Assembly (NCBI GenBank): GCA_034406555.1
Contig: DASCRM010000061.1
Location: 1 to 15,449, forward strand
Reading direction: 5' to 3'
From: SHYR01 sp034406555
Lineage (GTDB): Bacteria; Chloroflexota; Dehalococcoidia; UBA2979
DNA length: 15,449 nt
The stretch's first letter is position 1, and every line of letters starts with the position of its first letter. Below are positions 7,022 to 13,897 of this stretch, piece after piece. The position numbers and the translations under genes are program-made. The notes beneath the pieces were generated by a model. That model was given only the letters and a program-made list of their open reading frames with translations, did no database searches and was not told where the DNA came from.

Positions 7022-8248
7022 ATGACTGCACCGGCCCTGAACGGGATGCGCGTCCTCGATATGACGCAGTACGAAGCCGGAACCTCCGGCACGCAGATGC
7101 TGGCCTGGCTCGGCGCGGATGTCGTGAAGGTGGAGTCGCCGTACGGCGATCCGGGCCGTCGCGCATTCACCCGCGGGACGGACGACTCGCAGTACTTCCT
7201 CAACTACAACAGCAACAAGCGCAGCATCGTGCTCGACCTCAAGACCGAACGCGGGCGTCAGCTCCTGCTTGACCTCGTGCCGAAGTTCGATGTCTTCGTC
7301 GAGAACTACGGGCCAGGCGTGATCGAGAACCTGGACATCGGCTACGAGGTGCTGAGCGCGATCAATCCTCGACTGATCTACACGCGCATCAAGGGCTTCG
7401 GTCTCGACGGACCGCACGCGAACTACAAGGTGTTTGACCCGCTGGCGCAGGCCGTAGCCGGAGCGATCTCCGTCACCGGCGAGCCGGACGGCGAACCCGT
7501 GAAGCCCGGCCCGACGATCGCCGACAGCGGCACCGGCATGCAGACTGCGCTCGGGATCACGGCGGCGTGGGCGCAACTCCAGCACACCGGCAAGGGCCAG
7601 CTGATCGAACTCTCGATGCAGGAAGTGATGACGATGTTCATGCGCACCGTCACCGTCCCAACCTGGGGCCAGCAGCCCGCGGAGCGTCGCGGGAACCGTG
7701 GTGGTGCACCAACGGGGATGTACCCCTGCGCGCCCGGCGGCAAGAACGACTACATCTACATCCACGTCGCGACAACACGGCTATGGGATCAGCTCTGCGC
7801 CTCGATGGAGCGCGATGACCTGCTGATCGACCCTCGCTTCCAGACCGGCCGCCTGCGCATGCAGAACGCCGACGTGCTGCGCGAGGAGATCAAGAAGTGG
7901 ACGCTGCAGCACACGAAGCACAAGGCGATGACGATCCTCGGCGAGGGTGGTTGCGCTGTCGCTGCGGTCAACGATACGCAGGACGTTTTTAACGACCCGC
8001 ACCTCAAGGCGCGTGGGTTTTTCGAGCAGGTTGAGCACCCGGCGGAGGGCACGATCACGCTGATGAACTCGCCGATCCGCATGTCCGAATCGAAGGTGCC
8101 GCTGAAATCCGCGCCGACGCTCGGTGGCGATACCGATCAGGTACTGGGCGACGAACTCGGCCTGAGCGGCGCTGAGATTGACCAGTTACACGAGGAACAG
8201 GTGATATTCTCGCGGGCGCGTCAGGCCGGCGCGGTCGCAGGCGACTGA
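7022..8248 (+). CDS. CaiB/BaiF (class III) CoA-transferase
   Basis: A 408-residue protein, the usual length for the family. The N-terminus has the CoA-binding pattern RVLDMTQYEAG (10-20), GADVVKVESPYGDPGR (31-46) and FLNYNSNKRSIVLDLK (59-74). Asp168 in GPTIADSGTG (163-172) matches the catalytic Asp that forms the acyl-anhydride intermediate in formyl-CoA:oxalate CoA-transferase (Asp169 in Frc). YPCAPGGKNDYIYI (234-247) lies in the large-domain loop region. Class III enzymes move CoA between acyl-CoAs and free acids without ATP. AGGAG lies 6 nt upstream of the ATG. The stop is 27 nt before a 2-hydroxyacyl-CoA lyase-like gene, so the two are almost certainly co-transcribed. This mirrors Frc/Oxc pairing and suggests formyl-CoA as a CoA donor and a 2-hydroxyacid as acceptor; that substrate assignment is inference. 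Confidence 0.93.
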   Translation: MTAPALNGMRVLDMTQYEAGTSGTQMLAWLGADVVKVESPYGDPGRRAFTRGTDDSQYFLNYNSNKRSIVLDLKTERGRQLLLDLVPKFDVFVENYGPGVIENLDIGYEVLSAINPRLIYTRIKGFGLDGPHANYKVFDPLAQAVAGAISVTGEPDGEPVKPGPTIADSGTGMQTALGITAAWAQLQHTGKGQLIELSMQEVMTMFMRTVTVPTWGQQPAERRGNRGGAPTGMYPCAPGGKNDYIYIHVATTRLWDQLCASMERDDLLIDPRFQTGRLRMQNADVLREEIKKWTLQHTKHKAMTILGEGGCAVAAVNDTQDVFNDPHLKARGFFEQVEHPAEGTITLMNSPIRMSESKVPLKSAPTLGGDTDQVLGDELGLSGAEIDQLHEEQVIFSRARQAGAVAGD

Positions 8249-8275
8249 GAACGAGCAACAACGAGGGGGACGACG

Positions 8276-9943
8276 ATGACGACAGAGATGACGACCGGCG
8301 CGGATGTGCTGGTTGAGAGCATGAAGAAGCAGGGCGTCGACTACATGTTCGGCGTCGTCGGGTTCCCGATCATACAGCTTGCCGCAGCGGCGCAGCGCGC
8401 CGGCATCCAGTACATCGGCATGCGAAACGAACAGGCCGCCTCATACGCGGCACAGGCTGCCGGCTACCTCACGGGTCGCCCGCAAGCGTGCGCTGTGGTC
8501 TCCGGCCCCGGCGTGATCCATGCGCTCGCTGGACTGGCGAACGCGCAGTCGAACCGCTGGCCAATGCTCTTGATCGGCGGCGCATCCGCCACCTACCACA
8601 ACGGTAAGGGCGGATTCCAAGAGGAGAGCCAGGTTCCGATCGCCGCACTGGTCAGCAAGTATGCGCACGCAGTCGAAGAGGCGGCGCGCGCGCCGTTCTA
8701 CGTCGAGCAGGCGATCCGGCACTCGCTGCACGGCCGCCCCGGTGCCGCATATCTCGACATGCCGGACGACATCCTAAACGAGATGATCCCGGCCGACTCC
8801 GTGCAGCAGGCAGGGATCGTCCCCGACGCGCCTCGCCCGATGGCGGGGCCGGAGAACGTGAACGCCGCGATCGCGGCACTGAAGAGCGCCGAGAACCCGC
8901 TGGTGATCGTCGGCAAGGGCATGGCCTGGGCGCGTGCCGAGGACGAGGTGCGCGACTTCATCGAGCGCACGCAGCTCCCGTACCTCGCGACACCGATGGG
9001 CAAGGGCGTCGTCCCGGACGACCACCCGCTCTCGGTGGCCGCCGCGCGCTCATACGCGCTGCAGAACGCCGACATGGTGATGTTGCTGGGCGCGCGACTG
9101 AACTGGATCCTCCACTTCGGCGAGGCGCCGCGGTTCCGCCCGGACGTACGCACGATCCAGCTCGACATCGCCGCCGAGGAGATCGGCACCAACGTGCCAG
9201 CCGAGGTCGGGTTGGTCGGTGACGGCAAGGTGATCATGGGCCAGATCAACGCCGCACTCGATGACGATCCGTGGCAGTACCCGGAGGAGACGACCTGGCG
9301 CACCGGCCTCGCTGCCGGCGGCGAAGAGAACGTCGCGATCACGGCGGCGATGATGGCCGACGACAGCACGCCGATGAATTATCAGCGTGTGCTGAAGGAT
9401 ATTCGCGACACGATGCCGCGCGACGCGATCACCGTCAGCGAGGGTGCGAACACGATGGACATCGGCCGCACCATCCTCATGAACTACGGTGCCCGCGAGC
9501 GACTCGATGCCGGCACCTACGGGACGATGGGCGTCGGCATGGGCTTCGCCGTGGCTGCCGCCGTCGTTAACCCAGGCAAGCGCGTGATCGCCGTGGAGGG
9601 CGATGCCGCCTTCGGCTTCAGCGGGATGGAGGTGGAGACGATGGTCCGCTACAACCTCCTGATCACCACCATCATCATCAACAACAACGGCATCGGCGGC
9701 GGGCCATCGAAGCTCGACCCGGACAAGGCGCCGCCGCCCAGCGCGATGCTGCCGAACGCCCGCTACGAGAAGGTGATCGAAGCCTTCGGCGGTCGCAGTT
9801 ACTTCATCGACAAGCCGGAGGACCTGCTACCGATGTTGACCGAAGCGAACGAAGGCGAAGGCCCGGCACTGGTCAACATCGCGATCAACCCGCGGGCACG
9901 GCGCAAGCCACAGGAGTTCGACTGGCACACCGGCCGCACCTAG
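8276..9943 (+). CDS. 2-hydroxyacyl-CoA lyase / oxalyl-CoA decarboxylase family ThDP enzyme
   Basis: A 555-residue thiamine diphosphate enzyme with the three acetolactate-synthase-like domains: Pyr (about 5-170), middle (about 190-330) and PP (about 365-540). Glu52 in GMRNEQAASYAA is the expected cofactor-activating Glu. The ThDP/Mg site is EGDAAFGFSGMEVET (441-455) through NNNGI (469-473). Many stretches follow the HACL1 pattern as I remember it rather than Oxc: RNEQAA instead of RHEQ, GARLNWILHFG (272-282), EGANTMDIGRT (389-399), TMGVGMGFAVAAAVV (417-431), and a C-terminal RRKPQEFDWHT resembling the HACL1 tail. HACL cleaves 2-hydroxyacyl-CoA to an aldehyde or ketone plus formyl-CoA. The Tyr that usually follows NNGI is absent (GIGGG) and the following loop looks short, so substrate range may differ. 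A GAGGGGG ribosome site precedes the ATG. It is the second gene of the operon with the CoA-transferase. Confidence 0.9.
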   Translation: MTTEMTTGADVLVESMKKQGVDYMFGVVGFPIIQLAAAAQRAGIQYIGMRNEQAASYAAQAAGYLTGRPQACAVVSGPGVIHALAGLANAQSNRWPMLLIGGASATYHNGKGGFQEESQVPIAALVSKYAHAVEEAARAPFYVEQAIRHSLHGRPGAAYLDMPDDILNEMIPADSVQQAGIVPDAPRPMAGPENVNAAIAALKSAENPLVIVGKGMAWARAEDEVRDFIERTQLPYLATPMGKGVVPDDHPLSVAAARSYALQNADMVMLLGARLNWILHFGEAPRFRPDVRTIQLDIAAEEIGTNVPAEVGLVGDGKVIMGQINAALDDDPWQYPEETTWRTGLAAGGEENVAITAAMMADDSTPMNYQRVLKDIRDTMPRDAITVSEGANTMDIGRTILMNYGARERLDAGTYGTMGVGMGFAVAAAVVNPGKRVIAVEGDAAFGFSGMEVETMVRYNLLITTIIINNNGIGGGPSKLDPDKAPPPSAMLPNARYEKVIEAFGGRSYFIDKPEDLLPMLTEANEGEGPALVNIAINPRARRKPQEFDWHTGRT

Positions 9944-10016
9944 GCACGGACCACGGCACACCGAGCGCACGAGGCGTCAGGCACGCTCGAGGTAGGTAGG
10001 GCAGAGCCCCGCGCCG

Positions 10017-10442
10017 TCAGTCGGCGAGCGCGGTGTTCACGGCAGCTATGAGTTCCGCGTTGTTGAACGGCTTGCGCAGCAGGCCCACGCCTTGCTCCTC
10101 CAGCATTGCCCCGATCGCTTCCGCGGAGTATCCGGTCATCAGCACCGGAGTCACGTTCGGATGGCGGTCGCGCATTGTCGCGACGGCGTTCGGCCCGGAC
10201 ATTCCGGGCATCGTGACGTCGATCAGCACGACCTCGGGCAACGGCCCGGCGTTCAGCATGCGCAGCGCATTGCTGCTGTCTTCGGCCTCCGTGACGGTGA
10301 ACCCGGCCTGCTCGAGGATCAAGCAGCAGATCTCGCGCAGATCCTTGCGGTCGTCGACGACGAGCACCGAGCGGCTGGCCACCTCTGCAACATCTGCTGC
10401 TGCGACCGGTGGCACGAGGTCGTCAACCGCGAGTGCCTCCAT
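10017..10442 (-). CDS. Stand-alone receiver (CheY-like) domain protein, possibly the detached C-terminus of a hybrid kinase
   Basis: A 141-residue receiver domain with Asp30/Asp31 (VLVVDDRKD), phospho-acceptor Asp75 in VVLIDVTMPGMSG, Thr103 in VLMTGYS and Lys124 in LRKPF. There is no output domain. About 25 residues of Ala/Val/Pro-rich sequence precede the domain, which looks like a linker. The ATG at 10442 has no ribosome site; a GTG 75 nt further in, directly before LVVDD and preceded by AGAGGTGG, is an alternative start. It is read in the same frame as the last part of the upstream kinase, separated by one TGA (10488-10490) and 45 further stop-free bases with coding-like third positions. 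It is either a partner regulator of that kinase or a remnant of a fused hybrid kinase. It converges on the HACL gene; the 73 nt between them show no convincing terminator. Confidence 0.82.
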   Translation of the reverse strand: MEALAVDDLVPPVAAADVAEVASRSVLVVDDRKDLREICCLILEQAGFTVTEAEDSSNALRMLNAGPLPEVVLIDVTMPGMSGPNAVATMRDRHPNVTPVLMTGYSAEAIGAMLEEQGVGLLRKPFNNAELIAAVNTALAD

Positions 10443-10487
10443 GAACCGCGTGGCGGAGTCGGTCGTGCGGTCGCCAGTTGCCTGACC

Positions 10488-11770
10488 TCACGAGGATGTC
10501 TTCGCGTCTTCGAGCGAGGAGGCCGGGAGCCAGACCGTGAACGTCGTCCCCGCTCTAGGCTCGCTGGTGACAGCAATCGACCCGTGATGCTCCTGGATGA
10601 TCCCGTAGACCACCGCCAGCCCGAGCCCATGTCCGCTCTCTGGCTTCGTGGAGAAGTAGGACTCGAAGACGCGATCAACGGTTCCGGCGGCATCCCCGGG
10701 CCATCGTCCGTCACCTCGATCGCGACGTAGCCGAGCTCGCGGCTCACGAGCTCGGCCGGGGCCGCGCCTGACGGGACGGAGGCGCGAATCGCCATCTGCC
10801 CACCATCCGGCATCGCGCCGGCGGCGTTCGACAGCAGATTCAGCACCACGTGCTGGAGCTGAATCGGAGAAGCGACCAGGTAGAGATCGTCGGCGACATC
10901 GACCGTGACGTCGATGTCGGGACCGGTGTTGCGGCGCAACAGGTCGACGATCGCATCGATCTCCGGGCGAATTTGGATCGTGTGTCGAGTCGCATCAGTC
11001 CTGTTCCCGATCGAGAGCATCTGCTGAGCCAACCGAGCGGCGCTTTCCAGCGCGTTCCTCGCCGTCTGCATGAACGGGGCGGCGGCGTCACCTTCCGCCA
11101 CCTCGGCAGCACCGCGGTTCAGCGAGATCACCGTTAGCAGGTTGTTGAAGTCGTGTGCCAGCCCCACGGCCAGTACGCCGATGGCGACCATCCGCCGCGC
11201 CTGCTCAAGCTCGTCTTCGAGCCGCTGTTGGTCGGTAATGTCGCGGATGCGGAACCAGATCTCGCCGACGAATCCGTCGCGGACGATGCCCGTTACATCC
11301 CATTCGGACGCGATGCGCACGCCCTCTGTATCGAAGTTGTCCGACCGCTTGTTGCGCAGGGCGTAGCCGTTACGGATGAAGTTCCGGAGGTCGTCCTGTG
11401 CACCGGGATCACTGCGCGGGAAGATCACCTCGAAGCTGATACCGATGATCAGCTCCACCGCCGGCAGGCGGAAGATTCGCACGACCGCGCTGTTCGCCTC
11501 CGCTGGGAAGCCGTGCTCGTAGATCTGCTCAACCTGCTGGTCGATGTCGAGCAACGTATCGATCGGTTCGCGCAGCTCGATGCGAGCGATGACCTCCGTG
11601 CGGTGCTCCACGAACAGCCGGTATCGCTCCGCGAGTACGTCCCGTTCTTCCTGCACTCGCTCGATCTCGCCGGGCGCGGAGGCGGGCATCACCACGCGGG
11701 CGTCATCTTCACCACTACTCGCGGCATCGGAATCGAAGGTAGTGGGCTCGGGCTCGGAGCTTGTGATCAT
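10488..11770 (-). CDS. PAS-domain sensor histidine kinase, interrupted by a frameshift in the ATPase domain
   Basis: From ATG 11770 (AAGGTG just upstream) the protein has an acidic N-terminus, a short coiled segment (about 34-50), a PAS domain (about 50-180, ending in RIRDITDQQRLEDELEQARR), an H-box LAHDFNN with phospho-acceptor His206, an N-box NLLSNAAGAMP (311-321) and a G1 box DDGPGMPPE (355-363). The frame then breaks. The expected continuation, DRVFESYFSTKPESGHGLG followed by LAVVYGIIQEHHGS and TTFTVWLP, sits in another frame, so one base is missing near 10677-10684. After correction it ends at TGA 10488-10490, giving about 428 residues. Uncorrected, the frame runs as non-homologous Arg/Ser-rich sequence to 10319 and the G2 box is lost. 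No membrane segments are visible, so it is a cytosolic sensor. A receiver gene follows 45 nt downstream and an SPFH gene lies upstream. Confidence 0.85.
10677..10684 (-). other. Frameshift site in the histidine kinase gene
   Basis: On the minus strand the G1-box frame ends GAA (10684-10682), and the F-box frame resumes at GAT (10676-10674) with CCGTT (five bases) between them. Adding one base, for example a third A to give GAA ACC GTT GAT, restores Pro-Glu-(3 residues)-Arg-Val-Phe-Glu, the spacing expected in this kinase family. This may be a real mutation or a single-base sequencing or assembly error. Confidence 0.8.
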
Positions 11771-11826
11771 CGGGCACCTTGATTCAGCGCCGGTACGGGC
11801 GGCGGATTGGTGACCTGCATGTCTCG

Positions 11827-11858
11827 GCTCATGCCCGTATGAGCACAGTCGCCGCGAC
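11827..11858. repeat. Two tandem inverted repeats between the SPFH and kinase genes
   Basis: GCTCAT-gcccgt-ATGAGC (11827-11844) is a perfect 6-bp-arm hairpin, followed 3 nt later by the near-continuous palindrome GTCGC-c-GCGAC (11848-11858). They lie in the 143-nt gap after the SPFH stop and before the kinase start. No T-run follows on the minus strand, so a classical terminator is unlikely; an operator or an RNA-processing hairpin is possible. A weak promoter-like pair (GAGACA, 16 nt, TAAGAT) lies just upstream of them on the minus strand. Confidence 0.35.
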
Positions 11859-11913
11859 GGACGCCCATCTTAGCGACTCGAATGAGGCTGTCTCGCGACC
11901 CGCCGGTTTCCCC

Positions 11914-12954
11914 CTACTCCGTGAATGACTTCAGGATGTTCGAGGGGTCGAGCAGGAAGTTAGATCCGGACGGCAGCAGCGCGATTTGCACACCATCGAG
12001 CTGCTTCAGCGCCTCGAACTGAATGAGGTCAGCGGTCAGCGAAGCGGCGATCGCGGCGTTCGCCCTCGCCTTCGCATCACCTTCGAGGATCAAGGCTTCC
12101 GCCTCCGCCTCTGCGGCGAGGATGCGCGAGAGCTTGGCGCCCTCCGCCCGAGCGACCTCGGCGGCGGCCTCACCCCTCGCCTGCGCCTCGGCCTGGGCCG
12201 CCTCGGCTTCGCGCTGAGCGACGACTTCCTGCGCGCGCAGCGCATCCTGGCTCGCGACCTGCTTGGCCTCGATCGACTGCTCGAACGCGACCTCGTAGCC
12301 GATGTCGTCGACCTGTAGCGAGACGACGTTGATCGAGAATTGCTTCAGGTCCTCCGAGAGGGCGTCAGTCACGTTCGCGCGGATCAGCTCGCGCTGCCGC
12401 GTCACCTCGACAGCTTCGAACTTCACGATCTCGGCCTTGAAGAACTGGCGCACTCGCGTCGGCACCAGCGTGTTGAAGAAGTCCGGGCCGACGGTTCGCA
12501 TCAGGGTCTGCACGGCATCCGGGCTGACCTGCCAGTTGAGCGTGACGTTGAAGAAGACGTTCTGCGTCTCAAGCGAAGCGGCGGCGATTCTACCCAGCGA
12601 ACCGTCGCGGAACTCTGCGCGCTGCACTTTGATGTCGACCAGCACGAGGTCCTGCCACGGGGAGATGAATTGCGGGCCCTCGCCGACCTGACTGACGATC
12701 TTGCCGAACTCCGAGACGACGCCAACCTGGCCGGCGGGAATCGGGTGGTAGGAGCGAAACAGCGTGAGCACGATCGTGGCGATCACGAAGATGACGACCG
12801 CGCCGCTGATGGCGGCGCGAGTGAGATCCCGTGCCGGCGTGATGATCTCGCCGAAGTTCGAGCGCGCCGGAAGGCGTAGCACACCAGCGAGCGCGGCGAG
12901 CACGACGATGATCGCGACGCCTACGAGGATGAGTTCTCCGATGATCCAGATCAT
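11914..12954 (-). CDS. SPFH/band-7 (prohibitin/stomatin-like) membrane protein
   Basis: From ATG 12954 (GGAGG 9 nt upstream) this is 346 residues. The first hydrophobic segment (about 2-26) and a second (about 47-66) flank a basic/polar loop. The SPFH domain follows (about 70-225: IPAGQVGVVSEFGKIV, GPQFISPWQD, VSLQVDDIGY), then a long Ala/Glu-rich coiled coil (about 228-305, rich in AQAEAQARGEAAAE-type heptads), and a C-terminal segment with LPSGSNFLLDPSNI. SPFH proteins oligomerise into membrane-bound rings that hold proteases or organise lipid microdomains. The two N-terminal segments differ from the single one usual in prohibitin-like HflK/HflC; no HflC-type or NfeD partner is in the window. 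The minus-strand order is SPFH then sensor kinase then receiver, with 143 nt before the kinase, so co-regulation is possible but not shown. The 116 nt before it hold no clear promoter. Confidence 0.88.
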   Translation of the reverse strand: MIWIIGELILVGVAIIVVLAALAGVLRLPARSNFGEIITPARDLTRAAISGAVVIFVIATIVLTLFRSYHPIPAGQVGVVSEFGKIVSQVGEGPQFISPWQDLVLVDIKVQRAEFRDGSLGRIAAASLETQNVFFNVTLNWQVSPDAVQTLMRTVGPDFFNTLVPTRVRQFFKAEIVKFEAVEVTRQRELIRANVTDALSEDLKQFSINVVSLQVDDIGYEVAFEQSIEAKQVASQDALRAQEVVAQREAEAAQAEAQARGEAAAEVARAEGAKLSRILAAEAEAEALILEGDAKARANAAIAASLTADLIQFEALKQLDGVQIALLPSGSNFLLDPSNILKSFTE

Positions 12955-12963
12955 GGGCGGTTG

Positions 12964-12968
12964 CCTCC
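12964..12968 (-). promoter_or_regulatory. Ribosome binding site that fixes the SPFH start
   Basis: GGAGG on the minus strand lies 9 nt before ATG 12954. The frame remains open to a TTG at 13014, but that start lacks a ribosome site and would add 20 polar residues ahead of the first membrane segment. Confidence 0.6.
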
Positions 12969-13070
12969 AAACGGGCGGTACTGAGAGCGTGGGAGTATTC
13001 GGCCTGCGCGTCAATGCCAGTGCGTAAGTCGCGTGGCCGTACTCGGGCTCGTTGACTAGACGACGGGCGC

Positions 13071-13862
13071 CTAGACCACAGGTGACGTTCCACCATCGAC
13101 GTTGACTGACGCGCCGGTGACGTAGCTGGCCCGCGCGGAGGCGAGGAAGCAGATTACGTCGCCCGCCTCGGACGCCTCGCCGACGCGGCCAATCGGGGTG
13201 CGTTCGCCCATGCGCTCGTACCAGCCGTCCATCGTCATCGACGGGTCGTTCTCCTGCGCCTGCTCGTAGCGACGTTCATGCTGGCCGCTCTTGATCAGCC
13301 CAATACAGACGGTGTTCACCAGAATGTTCTCGGCGGCGTACTCCTGCGACATCGCCTTCGTGAGCGAGATGCCCGCAGCACGGGAGAGCGAGGTCGGCAG
13401 CGATCGCGCCCCGGACGCCTTTCCGCCGGGCGTCGTGATGTTGATGATGCGCCCGCCGCCGGCGGCCCTCATCAGCGGCAGCACCTCCCGGGAGCAACGG
13501 ATCGCACCGAACACCTTGAGGTTGATGTCGTACTCAAAGATATCGTCCGTCGCCTCCTCGAAGGGGTGAGCGGAGGAGGTGCCCGCGTTGTTCACGAGGA
13601 TGTCGACGCCACCCCACTGAGCGACAACCCGCTCGACCATCGCAGTGACCTGTGCCGGATCGGTGATGTCGCACTGGATCGTCAGTACCTCGCCGTCACC
13701 GGCCGCGCGAATTTCCTCCGCGGAGCTGTCGAGCGTCGCCAGCGTGCGCGCACAGATCGCGACGTTCGCGCCCTCGCGTACCAGCGAGGCGGCGGCAGCC
13801 TTGCCGATGCCCTCGCTGCCGCCCGTGATGATCGCGACGCTGCCGGTCAGTCCCATGTCCAT
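13071..13862 (-). CDS. SDR-fold protein lacking the canonical YxxxK active site
   Basis: A 263-residue short-chain dehydrogenase/reductase-type protein. The cofactor motif TGGSEGIG (13-20), CDITD (64-68), NNAG (91-94), the tetrad Asn114 (DINLKVFG) and a C-terminal YVTGASVNVDGG (247-258) are all present, so NAD(P) binding is likely. At the active site, where the family has Ser, Tyr and Lys, this protein reads INITTPGGK and LPTSLSRAAG: Thr144 replaces Ser, Thr157 replaces Tyr and Arg161 replaces Lys. I recall similar PTS-x-x-RAAG forms in other predicted SDRs, so this may be a distinct subfamily rather than a dead gene, but ordinary SDR catalysis cannot be assumed. ATG 13862 has GAGGAG 10 nt upstream. 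It lies 35 nt after the esterase gene on the same strand, probably in one operon. Confidence 0.88.
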   Translation of the reverse strand: MDMGLTGSVAIITGGSEGIGKAAAASLVREGANVAICARTLATLDSSAEEIRAAGDGEVLTIQCDITDPAQVTAMVERVVAQWGGVDILVNNAGTSSAHPFEEATDDIFEYDINLKVFGAIRCSREVLPLMRAAGGGRIINITTPGGKASGARSLPTSLSRAAGISLTKAMSQEYAAENILVNTVCIGLIKSGQHERRYEQAQENDPSMTMDGWYERMGERTPIGRVGEASEAGDVICFLASARASYVTGASVNVDGGTSPVV

Positions 13863-13897
13863 GGCGATGTAGCTCCTCTGTCCTCAGTGTTTCTGCG

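Noticed and set aside
7022..9943. Naming the pair frc/oxc (oxalate degradation).
   Set aside because: The lyase motifs (RNEQ, NNNGI, C-terminal RRKPQEFDWHT) fit HACL better than oxalyl-CoA decarboxylase, so the oxalate symbols would overstate the evidence.
9962..9989. CGAGCG...CGCTCG inverted repeat between the HACL and receiver genes, considered as a bidirectional terminator.
   Set aside because: The arms are 6 bp with a 16-nt loop and no T-run on either strand.
10319..10676. Arg/Ser-rich C-terminal extension of the uncorrected kinase frame.
   Set aside because: It is out-of-frame reading of the kinase ATPase domain and the receiver gene; the homologous residues are in another frame.
13012..13014. 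TTG start for a longer SPFH protein.
   Set aside because: No ribosome site, while ATG 12954 has GGAGG at good spacing and begins directly at the first membrane segment.
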